NCBI GenBank assembly: GCA_023935145.1
Contig: CM043703.1
Location: forward strand, 20,447,227 to 20,511,226
Reading direction: 5' to 3'
DNA: 64,000 nt
Source of the DNA: Bretschneidera sinensis
Lineage: Eukaryota; Streptophyta; Magnoliopsida; Brassicales; Akaniaceae
Shown here: in pieces, positions 22,589 to 34,290 of the stretch
Position numbering within the stretch: the first letter of the stretch is position 1
Layout of the letters: each line of letters starts with the position of its first letter
Notes under the pieces: generated by a model
Databases searched by the model: none
What the model was told of the DNA's origin: nothing
The model's input: the letters and a program-made list of their open reading frames with translations, nothing else
Translations under genes and position numbers: made by a program

Positions 22589-22754
22589 CCTATTTCATCT
22601 CTCCAACTCAATACGCCTGTAGAAAAAAAAACAAAAAGTAAAAAGATAAAAAAACAAAAAAATTATGTTCATCACCCACTAGCCACTCCACTGTCACCAC
22701 AAAAGTTAATAGTTCATAAAAAAAAGATATTTTTATTGTTTTAAAAGTTGAATC
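22589..22754 (+). repeat. Direct repeat Y, copy 1
   Basis: This ~165-bp block (from ATTTCATCTCTCCAACTCAA to CTAGACTTAGC) recurs at 23673-23839 with few differences. The two copies flank the Tat-type LTR segment. Confidence 0.8.
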
Positions 22755-22759
22755 CTAGA

Positions 22760-23409
22760 CTTAGCCTACACAAAAGCATCAATAATTCACGATTCAAGTC
22801 GTAAAATTAATCAGTCCCTTTCATTTCAAATAGTTCCCTAATTAAGAAAACAAAATTACCATCTAATATGAGTAAAAATAATCGGTTTAATGAGATTTGG
22901 ACACATGGACATATGATGAAGACCAACCACTCTAGCCTATATAGAGTTAGACCTCTCAAATACACAATTATAAAATCATCGCCTAAAGAGTATGAAGATT
23001 CTATCATTGGTCAATAAAAATCGCATCACACAACATTCAATGCATTAAAATCCATCCTTGCTATGACCCATCTCGGGACCTTGAGAAAAACAAGTCCCTA
23101 ACTGCCTATATAAATAAGAATCCTAACATCATAAAGAGAAAAGAAGTTTTTGACAACTATAACCACTTCGGTCTTTCTCTCTCTACCATTTTGGTATATC
23201 TTTAAGCCATTCTTTTTACTGCACTTTGGTATGCCTACTGAATTGGCCATTGGAGGATCCTTCTAAAAAAAACCAAACTCTGGGTGGTTTTCCTTGTAGA
23301 GTTTGTGTACCATTAGAGTAATCACATGAACGAGGCCAACACCAAGTTTCTTTCTTCATCAATCCAGGACCAGTTTATTAAGGTCGTTATCTTCTTTTTG
23401 ACATCAACA
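22760..23409 (+). mobile_element. LTR (3' part) of a Tat/Ogre-like Ty3-gypsy element
   Basis: The right edge is fixed by ACATCAACA followed by a primer-binding-like motif TTGGCGTCGTCCATGAGAAC (23411-23430), typical of Tat-type elements. A TATA-like CTATATAAATA lies near 23105. The left edge is uncertain. A partial copy of its end recurs at about 28003-28215. Confidence 0.6.
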
Positions 23410-23449
23410 AATTGGCGTCGTCCATGAGAACGATAAATTTATCTCACGA

Positions 23450-23672
23450 TGCCCCCTAAGAAGAGAGATTGCATGGCAGTCATAGGACACATGGATAGGT
23501 ATAACCCTCATCAGTCCTTAGAGAATCAACAAAATCCTAGGATCCATAGTGATCGGGCCTTATCCAGTCCCGCAAAAAATCAGACTCGATGAGGATCCCG
23601 TAGCTCCAATCAATAGGACATAGTACGAAGAGCTCAACACTAGTATAATCGCCTGACTTCCATGGTCGTACA
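23450..23672 (+). pseudogene. Start of a decayed gag, Tat/Ogre-like element
   Basis: After the primer-binding-like motif, an ATG at 23450 opens a short frame (MPPKKRDCMAV). The similarity ends within about 200 bp where repeat Y begins. Only the first part of gag remains. Confidence 0.45.
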
Positions 23673-23839
23673 GATTTCATCTCTCCAACTCAATACACGT
23701 GTAGAAAAAAAACAAAAAGTAAAAAGATAAAAAAGAAAATCATGTTCATCACCCACTAGCCACTCCACTGTCACCACAAAAGTTAGGAGTTCATAGAAAA
23801 AGATATTTATTGTTTTAAAAGTTGAATCCTAGACTTAGC
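23673..23839 (+). repeat. Direct repeat Y, copy 2
   Basis: Second copy of the block at 22589-22754. It ends exactly where the minus-strand gypsy LTR starts (TGTAACAACC at 23840), so that LTR was inserted at the end of, or into, this copy. Confidence 0.8.
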
Positions 23840-24915
23840 TGTAACAACCTATCTTGGGTTGACCATCCCCAAGACGGTGTCGTCATATTTTGAAAATCAC
23901 AGCACCACGTATATATGCAATAAGAAAAACAACACCAATAAATTTTTTTACATCAATTCTCAACCCTCAACAGGGGAGATTCATCATTCTGATCTTAACT
24001 TAAACATTATATACAAGGAAATATGCATGAATATTTACAAATAATTTTTTTTCTCATTAGTCTGAGAATGTGAACACGTACGTGGCTTACAGATAATGAT
24101 TCTGTCTAAACCTCAACTCACAAAACTATTTGTCCTGCCTGCTACCTGAAATCATTGTACAATGAGGGATGAACTTCACAAGCTCAGTGAATTAAATTTA
24201 CTGGAAGTATTCAATTGGTATAAATAGTATTTTAATATTTAATCATTTATATCTCATATACCTTGATAATAGCATTCTACTATCACTATACATATCATAA
24301 GTCTCATTCTTTATCAATCTCTTCTTCTTATATATTTGTTCACCTTAAGACCATCAATCATTTTATAATTACCTCGTTATAAGGTTCGCAACATATAGTC
24401 TACTATTTAGATAGTTCTTATCATATCATATTTCTATGTTTTTTTCTCACCATAATTGTCTCTATGTGAGACTCATTCATCTATAAATAAATTTATAATA
24501 ACAAATAACACTGTAGCATTTCAGTAATACAATCAATATTTAAAACAGATGCAATGCATGAATTATTATTAGGGAACATCTTTCCACATGTCGACATATT
24601 TTTATCTTAGACCAGCCCTCTCTTGGTTCATTTATTTCCAGTATATACCGGTTATCACGGTTTTTCAATTAGATCGGCCCCCTACCGGTTCATTTATTTC
24701 ATGCATATGCATATGAACAATGATATGAAATATGCATACGAACAATAATATAAAAACAAACATGAATTTAAATATTTAAATTAGCTATCCTGATTATTCT
24801 CAAATTATTATTTGAAAAATTCCACTAAAATTCTCTCATAATAAATCATATCAAATCATCAATCATAGCTTGTCATGATCCACTAAATTTTCTCTCCTCG
24901 TAAATCGTATCAAAT
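23840..24915 (-). mobile_element. Ty3-gypsy LTR fragment (3' half), minus strand
   Basis: On the minus strand this matches about the last half of the LTR at 57478-59507; its outer end, TGTAACAACC, is the complement of the family end. It stops at 24915, where a copia LTR begins. Family landmarks such as the GAGTCTCAC box (complement at about 24465) are present. Confidence 0.8.
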
Positions 24916-26050
24916 TGTAGACTGAGGTTTCAACCCAAGAGGGAGGGTGAATTGGGTTTATAAAAACTTTCGCTAATTAATCGCAAGTTTATAAAAACAG
25001 GTAAAACCACAAGCATGTAAACAAGTAATGTGTTGTAAACAAAAGAGTTTAAGGAATAGAAGATGCAAACTCAGTTTATAGTGGTTAGGCAATATTGGAT
25101 TCGTTTCATCCCTACGTTCACTCTCTTCAAGAAACCTTCTTGAAGTAATCCACTAAGAAAATTAGTCGTGCAACTTCACGGGTCTTGCACAAACCTTACA
25201 AGCAGTCCCTTCCTCTTAAAAGCTTATCCCTTCCTCTCGGAAGCTAATCCCTTTACAATAAATGAGTTGTTGTAAAGTAAATGGTAGAGAGACAATAATG
25301 AAAGCTTGTACAACTGAATAATATCTCTCTTTCAAGGTAAAGCTTGAAGAATGGCTCAACAATAAATATTTCAAAGCTTTTGTGTATTAATGAGCAAAAA
25401 CTTGATTGAATGTGTAATCTCTTTTTTTTAAAATGTTCATTTAAGTGGGTTTATATAGCCTTATATTAATATGGCCATTTTGTACTGACTTGGAATGTTT
25501 TGATGCATTTAGTGTTGAAGTCTCGCGTCTCAACGGACATATTTTTTGAATTACTAATCAACTGGGTCTTGGTACCAGTCGACTAGGTCAAGTGAAAAGT
25601 CTCACTTTTAAGGCTATGTATGGTACTAGTCGATTGGGTAGTTCCTACCAGTCGACAGGTATGAAGTGCCCAGTCAACTAAAGGACACACTGTCCCATAT
25701 ACCAGTTTTTTGGTATAAGTATCCTGTCGATTGGGTTGCCCTTCAACCCAGTTTTTCATTTTTTGAGATGTTTTTGACTTATAAGCATTTGAATGAATAG
25801 TTTTGTTAAAATACTTTTTCAAAAGGAGCCATAAGATAAGCTATGTACCTGAACAAGTGAGATTTATAACTTGTTTCAATACATTAATCCTATACTAGAT
25901 CTTATGTCTTGATTTGGTGTCTGATTCGGGTTGAGTTCTTGCATCTTGATTCTTGGCTGTATGCTTTTATCGTTTAAAGCACTTAGATAGCACTGTTAGT
26001 ATATTTAGACTTGTGTTTTGTCATCATTAAAATTTAGACGAGGGTCAACA
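24916..26050 (-). mobile_element. Ty1-copia LTR, minus strand
   Basis: Runs from TGTAGACTGAGG to GGGTCAACA and is the complement of the copia LTR family at 34 and 3679. The polypurine tract lies next to it (complement of ATCTCCCTC, 26051-26059), so this is the 3' LTR of an element reading leftward. Palindrome-core units lie at about 25555-25740. Confidence 0.82.
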
Positions 26051-26455
26051 ATCTCCCTCTTTTTTGTGATGAGAAAACTGATAAGAGAAAAACAGTTTTA
26101 AAAAACTAAGTGTTAGTTTTTTTTTTGAAAAATTGGGCAGAATTTCTTCAGTTTTTTTGAATAAAACCAACCTGTAAACAAGTCAAAGGTAGTTTATATT
26201 CAATCCAACCAAGCAACCCAACATATAATCATATATAACAAGGCATATAGACACTATAGACATTAAGATAAGGCATAAACAAACTTGTATGAAAAAATTT
26301 GGCATAATTTGAAGCTAAAAGACTTCCCGGGAAGAGCTGGAAGTTTCTATACATGTAGAAGCAATTATAGCATATATCCAATCAAGGAACTACTTACATT
26401 AAGCAAATATATTGTGTAAAAGTAATGCAAGGATATGAATCAAAAGGTAAAATAA
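26051..26455 (-). mobile_element. 3' end of a copia internal region, minus strand
   Basis: Begins with the polypurine tract and is similar to 56077-56333, which stands in the same place beside another copia LTR. It has no open reading frame of note. It passes into a gypsy LTR fragment at about 26456; that border is approximate. Confidence 0.6.
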
Positions 26456-27998
26456 AACATAGATACATAAATTGATGATATTTGAATTAATTATTGAACT
26501 ACAATGATTGGATGACATATGAAAGTTGGTTGATTGATATTATATGAATAGCTGATATGTTAAAAATTTATTATATGAGAAGTAATATTAATGAAATAAT
26601 AAGTTGATGAAATATATAATGAAAGAGTATATGAAATTCTTAACAAGATATGATTGCCAATTTGATATGATACATGAGGAGATAATTTAATGAATACGAT
26701 AAAAATAATAATTTTAAGAAAGAGTTGGATAGCTAAATTGAATGCTTGAATGCATGCTTGTTTTCATATTATTGCTCATATGCATAAAATAAAATGCCAG
26801 GAAGGCAGATGGTCTGTTTGTTTTCATATTATTGTTCATATACATGAAATAAAATGAACCGGGAAGGCAGCCAGTGAAAATGAAAATAAAATAACTGGGA
26901 AAGCAGTCGGTCTAAATGAAAATAAAAGAATCGAGAAGGCAGCAGGTCTAAATGAGAATAAAATAATTGGGAAGATAGCTGATCTAGCTGAAAATAAAAT
27001 AACCAAGAAAGCAGCCGATCTAGTTGAAATAAAATAACCGGGAAGACAACCGATCTAGCTGAAAATAAAAGAACCGGGAAGAAAATCGGTCTAATTAAAA
27101 ATAAAGAATTGAGAAGGCAGTCGGTCTAAGCTGAAACATGTTGACATGTGGAAAGACGTTCCCAAGTGATAATATGAAATGATTTGATAATTTAAATTTA
27201 TGCATTGCATTTGTTTTAAATATTGATTATTATTGCTTTAGATGCTAAAGTATCATTCTTGATTGTGAATTTATTGATACACAAATGAGTCTCACAGAGA
27301 GACATATATAATGAGAAAGAAATGTGGAAGTATGATATGACAAAAGTTATTTGATTGATTGATTATACGCTGTGAACCTCATAACGAGGTAAATAATGAT
27401 GTTGAATTGAAAATCTAGAGATGATTAAATATATGATTGAAAGATTGATACGTGTGATAATTAATTTAAGAAAAGATTGTACAATGGTTGGAATTATGAT
27501 ATGAGTATTGATAACAAAATGTTTTTATTGAATTATATAAGAAAAATAAATGAATGAATATTGAAAGATTATTATAAACGATTAAATTATAAGATATGAC
27601 TAGAAGTATATAATCGAGTAATTCTAGTAAATTTATTTACTGAGCTTATAAAACTCACTCTTTATTGTTAATTAATTTTAAGAAGCGGGTAGGACAGATA
27701 GATTGATGAGCTGAGATTCAGACTGAGTCATTATCTGTAAGTCACGTGGTCCACATCCTCAGACTAATGGAAAAGAAAAAAAATATTTATAAATATTCAT
27801 GCATCATATGGTGTATATATTATTTCAGTTGAAATTTTAATAATGTAACTCCTCTGTTGAGGGTTGAAGATTGATATATAGATATATATACATTCAGTTG
27901 ATATACGTTTTTATATTTTTGCATATATGTATCGTAGTGAGATTTCAAAACGTGACGATACTATTTTGAGGATGATCAACCCAAGATAAATCATTATT
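26456..27998 (+). mobile_element. 5'-truncated Ty3-gypsy LTR with expanded 36-bp minisatellite
   Basis: Matches the gypsy LTR family from about one quarter of its length to near its end (GATCAACCCAAGATAAATCA). About eight units of 35-36 bp, each like AACCGGGAAGGCAGCCGGTC plus an A-rich tail, lie at about 26845-27140. The first part of the LTR is missing. Confidence 0.8.
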
Positions 27999-28002
27999 GC
28001 TA

Positions 28003-28215
28003 TCTCCCTCTCTATTTACGATTTCAATATCTCTCAAAACCTTTCTTTTTACTTCACTTCAATATATCTATTGACTTAACTATCAAATGATCTATGAAAA
28101 AAAAAACTAAACTCCAGGTAACATTCCTTATAAAAATTTGTATACCATACTGAAGTAATCAGTAATCACACGATCGAATCCAACACCAAACTTCTTTCCT
28201 CATCAATTAAGAACC
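28003..28215 (+). mobile_element. Fragment of the Tat-type LTR end
   Basis: Similar to about 23165-23370 (shared pieces include CTTTTTACT, ACCAAACTC-like, TTCTTTCTTCATCAAT-like). It lies between the gypsy LTR end and the promoter of the next gene. The borders are approximate. Confidence 0.55.
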
Positions 28216-28332
28216 ACTTCATCCCAACTAATGCGCTCCACTTTCTTAAATACCAAACGTAAAGGGTCGGTTTTTTAGGTTGACGTGGATCTTCTGTGAA
28301 CGCTCGTTCGGTGGTCCCCACATAAACGAGAA

Positions 28333-28542
28333 GGGCCCGCCAGAGGTAGCTGACGTGGGCAAAATGCAATAAGTCCGGATCTCAAAACGACCAAAAACCA
28401 CGTTTCATGAACCTATTTCAAATCCGTAACGTTTGGAGACGTGAGGGGCCCGCCAGTTGTAGCTGACGTGGGCAAAATGCAATCAAAGGCCCGGATCTCA
28501 ACACGACCAAAAACCACGTTTCATCAACCTATTTCAAATCCG
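28333..28542 (+). promoter_or_regulatory. Duplicated promoter segment with ACGT-core motifs
   Basis: Two copies (28333-28426 and 28446-28542) share about 95 bp. Each carries GGGCCCGCCAG, GCTGACGTGGGC and AAAACCACGTTTCAT. TGACGTGG and CCACGTT are ACGT-core motifs of the kind bound by plant bZIP factors, and GGGCCC resembles site-II/TCP elements. The duplication ends just before a TATA-like motif. The motifs are seen; their use is inference. Confidence 0.75.
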
Positions 28543-28547
28543 CCAGA

Positions 28548-28554
28548 TATATAA
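28548..28554 (+). promoter_or_regulatory. TATA-like box
   Basis: TATATAA lies about 290 bp before the start codon of the next gene and just after the duplicated segment. A leader with two copies of TCTCTCTCAAAAGCTCGCTT (about 28628-28669) follows. Confidence 0.55.
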
Positions 28555-28845
28555 CAAACCCTACCTTTCACCCTTTCTCATCCTTCTGTTATTGGCCTCA
28601 GCAGCTTCTTGTCTGTTGCCAGATATTTTCTCTCTCAAAAGCTCGCTTTCTCTCTCAAAAGCTCGCTTTCTCTCTCTAGACTCGCCATTCGCCTTACTCT
28701 ATTGGTATTGAAAGTTCATATTTCGATCGACTTGTTTACGTATTTATCTCTCTATAGGTCTTTTTTCTAAGAATAAATCAGGAATTTAGGGTTCAGATTC
28801 TCGTTGTGAATTTTATATTTGTGGATCAAATCTCACCGATTTGCT

Positions 28846-31800
28846 ATGGCTAACCCTAGGAAGCAAGATTTGATTGACAACCATGCAGATCAATCTAAAG
28901 GCGAGGATTTCACCGATTCATCGTCGGTCAATGCGCTCTCTATATCATCGAGCGTTGGATCCGGTAGGGTTTCACGAGAGAACGGTGGGTCGAGGAGTGA
29001 GATTGGGCTTGCAGAGCGATTGAAGGACGTCCTCGTCGATGACGGTGACGGAGATTTGTTGCTTCAAAGCAGCGATCGCGATGATAGGGTTTTGCAGTGG
29101 CTACAGGTTCTGGATATGCATGTCGTGGGGGCTTGTCGAGCGGACGAGAGGTTGAAGCCTCTATTGAAGTTGAATGCCTCGAGTGGCGTGGCCGAAGATC
29201 GCTTGGTGGCTCATCTTAGTCAGGTATGTATCGATAATGAATAAGAAATGGATAAATTTGGATTCAGCTACGTGTTATTTTTGGAGGTTGATTAGATTTA
29301 TCTTTCTTGGAAGCTTTATATCGTGGTTTTATGTAAGCAAACGTGGTGATGTGTGGTGTGGTTGGCGGTGAGGTTTTTTTTTCCTTAACAGGTTAATCAC
29401 TTAGTTTTGTGGGTTTTATGTTACTTTACATCTTGAATTCTGATCCCACTGGAATCGGGTAAGTTAATTACTGGAAAATGCAGTAGTAACTGGATATCTT
29501 TTTTAATTGATTTTATCTTGGATCTTACCCCTTGTATGATTTTGATTGATAAGAAATTTCTGGTAGCGCGTGTTTTGGGTCGTTTGTGATATTAATTTGG
29601 CTAATGGGTTTTGTCTTTGTTATCCATGAACAGCATTTTGAGCCATCGGAAGTTGGAATGCTAGCTAGGTGCTTTTGCATTCCTCTTGTTTCCATTCGTG
29701 TTGGGAAGATCAATAAGGAAGGGAATCTTTTGTGCCCTACCGCTACAAGGTAATTGAATTTATGTCAATATCTGGTGTCTCATGTCTTGTGTGAATTCTG
29801 GTTTTGGAGTATGTTCTTCTCTTTGTGTCTCTATGTAAGAAAAGCATGATGCTACTAGTACTCCGTACTATTTACTGTGGTATGCCCTTTGCATGATTAA
29901 CAAGCTTGAAATTTCCTCGCTGCTCTCTCTGCAATTCTAGACTTCTGCTAGATTACTTTTTGCCAGTATCTAAAGGACACCTGGATAACTTCATTTTTTA
30001 CATGTTTTCTAGTTCTCAATTTTTGTTCTCGCTTTAATGTTCATTAGTAGAATGACTTGTCCCAAAAAAAAAAAGTTCATTAGCAGAATGCTTTACAAAT
30101 ATTCATCAACATTTTCAGCAACAAAAATTCCACATAATCGCCCATGTCCTGTTAAGTTTGGAAACTGAGACTTTTCAGACGATGCAATTGGGAACCTGCC
30201 CCAGTGTCACTTGGGTCTTTAAATATAACTCCTATTCATTTGTGCCTCTCATTTTTTTAATGTTTCATTTTCTTCTGTGGTTTAGTCAGGAATGCTTGGT
30301 TTACTTTTGGTGATATGAAAATGCAAAACTGATTTTATTTATTACATAATTTATTGGTGCTTCTTGCAGCTATCTGTTGGTAATTGATTGCACTATAACA
30401 CTATACAATAATGCTTTCAATATCCCATGCAGGCAGATGGTTTAAATTATACATGATTTATAAATCATCTGATCTTATGATGTACATAACAGTGTTAATA
30501 TTCCTGTAAGTTTGCATGCCGTATATTTTGGATGCTTGTGCATGCTTAGAGACTAGCGTAAGTTTCTTTAATGGGTTCTATTTTAACATGAATTTCTTTT
30601 TGCTCTGCTAAAGGAAACTAAGTGTCTTTTTCGGTTGAATCTTGAACCATTTCATTGTTTCAATCATGCCATATGTATTTGCTCTGTTGATCAATTGACT
30701 AGAGAAGATATATTAGTTAGTCTCGTGTCATCTTTCCCCAGCCTTGTTGGGCTCGCTTAAAGTTGCCGAAATTTCTTTAACTTTTCATACACCTATCCAT
30801 CTTAACAACCTATTGACTCCTTGTTGGATTAAATTTGCTTGTTTATTGGACTGCAATATGTTTTGTAACCATGTTAATTTATGATTGTATTAATTTCTGA
30901 TTGTATTTGCTAGAGACAACTGTTTAAGGTAGGTCAAGGCTAGTTTTTTGTGTAGTGATTAAGAACAAAGGTTGGCTTGATGGGTGTCATTGTATTGAAA
31001 TAGTTCTCTAGTATCAGGTCCAACTACAATTGTAGTATTGATGGAAAATGTGTCCTTTGGTGGTTGCTGATTAGTAGAAATTGCAAGATTCTGTATTTTC
31101 GTTTATTGGTGATAATGTTCATGCTTCCAAATAAATTATCTTTTTACTTGTAGGTAAAGTTGGCGTATTCTATTATGATCTCTGAATTATGAGGAAGTAA
31201 AGGTAGTTTCATCTCCTATATTATATAGTTCGCTGCTGCTTTTTGGTTATGTAGGGGTCACCTTTTTTTAATTTTAGTAGATTTAAGCATTGAAGACTTT
31301 GTTTTGATACTTTTTTTTTTTATGTTAAGTTGATGTTAGCAATCTCTGTTTTGTTCTGAAGGAATATGCTGATTTTGATTTTTTTTCTCTTCCTGCAATG
31401 TACTTTAAAGCATACCTTTTGTTGCTTTGTTATGTGATGTACTTCCTTTTCAAGCGACCATATTATTATCTGGTTATGAAGGTTATCATTTTCTGAACTT
31501 ATTGTTTCTTATCATCAGATGCCCTCTATAATATACAGATATGTATATAGAACTCTTTGTTGAAAACGTATACTTTAATATAGTGTCAATAAGCATCTGT
31601 TTGAAGTGATATGCTACTGGTAGATATAATTAAGAATGTTTAACTGACTACTGCAGTAATGAAAATGGGAGGATGAGGGATTTATGGAAAAAGAAAGTGG
31701 TGAAAAACTAAAATTTCATCGATTATGTTTAATGGATTCAGAAGACAAAACTTGGAACTGTGTGGGGTCTCGTTCACATGGATAGTTTATGTTGTGTATA

Positions 31801-34118
31801 TATTTGGGGTTAAGATTATCTAAATGAATCTTTTGGGGCGGATGCCGATAGCTTTACCATGCCGTAATTGGAATAAGAGTTTTGCTTGTGGGTTCTTCTT
31901 TTCACAGGATTGAGAATATGCAACGAAGACATATTTAGCAGTTGAAGTGTGGGTTTTGGTTATCCTGCGATAATGAGTTCTTATTTAAAAATTAGAAACA
32001 GAGAATCTTAAGTTGTAAACTTGTAAGTTAGATTCAAGTTTTGGGTCACACCAAGCTGTCCTTAAACCAGGTAACTGTTAATGAAACCAAGTATCAGTAC
32101 ACTGTTCCATATGGGGAGGGATTTTTTCCTTTTTAACTTTGTCCTGATTATTTCTTTTTATACAATGGATTTGTTGCTGATTTGTGTTTGACTTGTAATT
32201 TCTTTATTTACGTCATCTAATGTTTTCTTTATCCTTTTAAAATTGGCACAGGGGGAATTTAAGTCTAACACTCTTGCCAACATCTGATTTGCGCCTTTCT
32301 TTCATTGGGGACAATGGTCATACGGAGAGACTTTTTACCTTTAGCAGCAAATATCAGTGCTCTGCTGTGGCAATTGAGGAGATCCCAGCAGACAATTCTG
32401 GCAGGTCTTTTCTTACAAAGGTCCCAGATGGCAGAATTTATTACTATTGGTGCTCAGAGAAGTCAAAACTTTTGGGAATTGAATTGCTTTTGAAGGTATG
32501 CATGAGTTGTTCAATAATGAATTATACTGCATGCACAAATTTGTATTACTTGGGAGTTGAGCAAGGTGAATAAAGGTGTGGATTTGAACAAGGCATATCT
32601 GCATTGTTAAAGCAAAAGAAAATTCTAATAGACGTGTCAGATAATGGTTCTATGCTTCCATTTTTTTTGGTAGCTACCTGAAGGATCTATTTGTCAAAAG
32701 TGTCATATGGTTGTAAGGTGTTTTCTAATCAATATTCCTTATTTTTTCTATAGCAGATGAAGGATTTGATTAAGAGGAAACCATCAATAGCTGAACTAAC
32801 TGGAATCAGTGAGTCACGCCTTGGTTGCTTTGCGACTCACCTCCGTGTCTATCTTATGGGGTCAGCGGTGGGCAACACCCGATCGAGTTCTGCTGGCTCA
32901 TCTATCTCTTCCACTGATGCCACATCTGACTCCTGTGACACATCTCAGAATGCTCAACTTTCATCCATGTCTGCAAAGTCTCTGCGATCTCGGCACTCTG
33001 GCAGTCAAGCAGTTAAGGCAAATTTAGTTTATCAGGGTAGCCTCAGTCCTAGATCAAGTTCCTTCAAAGAAGGCATGCTGAAAAACATTTTTTCCTTGAG
33101 GAGTGCTGCCAGAGAGAAGTTGAGGAGGCGTGGAGAAAGCCATCTTTCTGCAGTTGACAACACAACCGTTACTTCCCCTATTATCACTGATGCATCTAGT
33201 TCTATTCTGATGGAAAACGAAAAGCTTTCAAATGTTAAAACTTGCTCATTTGCTCCAAGCTTTCTGGAATCACTGGGGAATTTTGCGGTCTCACCTACCA
33301 TAAGCCTAGGATCTCATGTACCTTCAATAGATACATCTCTCTTTTCTCCTTACTACTGTTGGTGTCCGCCTGGTGCATCAACTGTGCAACACTCGATAGC
33401 TCCTCCACAATATCCCACGTCATCAGTCGAATTACCTTTACTTCCACCACTTTCTTCCTTGTTACCAGCCTCTGGGTCCCCTAGCTTTTTCACACCAACA
33501 TCACCTCTCAATCTGGCTGATCTTCCCTCATTGGACTTCCCACCATGGATGCCAGATCCATTGGTCCGGCTAGCAATGCCAAGTTCCAAGCAGATCCCAA
33601 CCTTCACACCTCTGATGTGTGACCCGATTGTTCATATCCCAGTTATTGATGTTTGCTCTTCAGGTCAAGGCTACCTGGTTAGTGCTGGTCCCACTATTTC
33701 TCCCTTGCATGCAAATCTTGTGAACCCATTGCTCCCTGAAAATGATTCTGTGGTCGATAAGGGGGCAAGAGAAACCCTGCGACTTCTTCTCAGTAGTTCA
33801 AGTCAGACCAACCCTCCCTTGATGGATGTCTTGCCTGCAGTTTTGACCAAAGCCAAGGAGAAACAAAGTATGCTCGTTACTGGAAGTCGTGGTCTCTATA
33901 GTGGAACTAGAGATGTCGGTGCTTTTGCTGACAGCATTGCTGCCATGGGTTTGGTTACATTTTCTGGGCCAACCATAGGGGACTGTGTTGTAAAAAGATG
34001 TAGCAGCAGCAACAATGTAGATGCAATGCCTGAGGGATCTAGTGGTTCTGGGAAATCATGTGCAGATAGTGAGGAATCCTATTTATCGAATTCAAGGGAA
34101 GAAAGGTCTGATTTATAG
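28846..34118 (+). CDS. Conserved plant protein of unknown function (At2g39950-like)
   Basis: Four exons give 699 residues: 28846-29223, 29634-29749, 32252-32495 and 32757-34118. The ATG at 28846 is the first in this frame. The N-terminus is Ser-rich. Residues 60-245 form a compact, globular-looking part (around LQVLDMHVVGACRADERLKP, CFCIPLVSIRVGKINK, RIYYYWCSEKSKLLGIELL). Next comes a short basic, helical stretch (LIKRKPSIAELTGISESRL). The remaining ~430 residues are rich in Ser and Pro, with low-complexity stretches near 450-530 and a predicted disordered tail. No enzyme motif, signal peptide or membrane segment is visible. I do not recognise the domain. Position suggests the orthologue of Arabidopsis At2g39950, which to my memory has no known function. 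The exon 4 acceptor is a NAGNAG (TAGCAG) that could add one Gln. Confidence 0.85.
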
Positions 34119-34236
34119 GGAATCTGGCAAGTTGGTACCTTTCTTTTTGTACTAGATCTGTTTTTGTTATGGGAAGTGTTGATACAGGTTGCAGTTTTGG
34201 CATTTTCAACTGTAATTATTGCAAATACTGCCATTT

Positions 34237-34290
34237 GATGGGGGGTTTTTCACAATTAATTCCGATGGGGGGTTTTTCACAATTAATTCC
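34237..34290 (+). repeat. Exact 27-bp tandem duplication in the 3' flank
   Basis: Two identical 27-bp units (34237-34263 and 34264-34290), each starting GATGGGGGGTTTTTCACAAT, lie about 120 bp after the stop codon and probably within the 3' untranslated region. Confidence 0.9.

Noticed and set aside
26845..27140. Regularly spaced repeats that could look like a CRISPR array
   Set aside because: They are contiguous 36-bp minisatellite units in a plant LTR, with no unique spacers.
28819..28845. Upstream extension of the unknown gene
   Set aside because: It would need a TTG start; the first in-frame ATG is at 28846.
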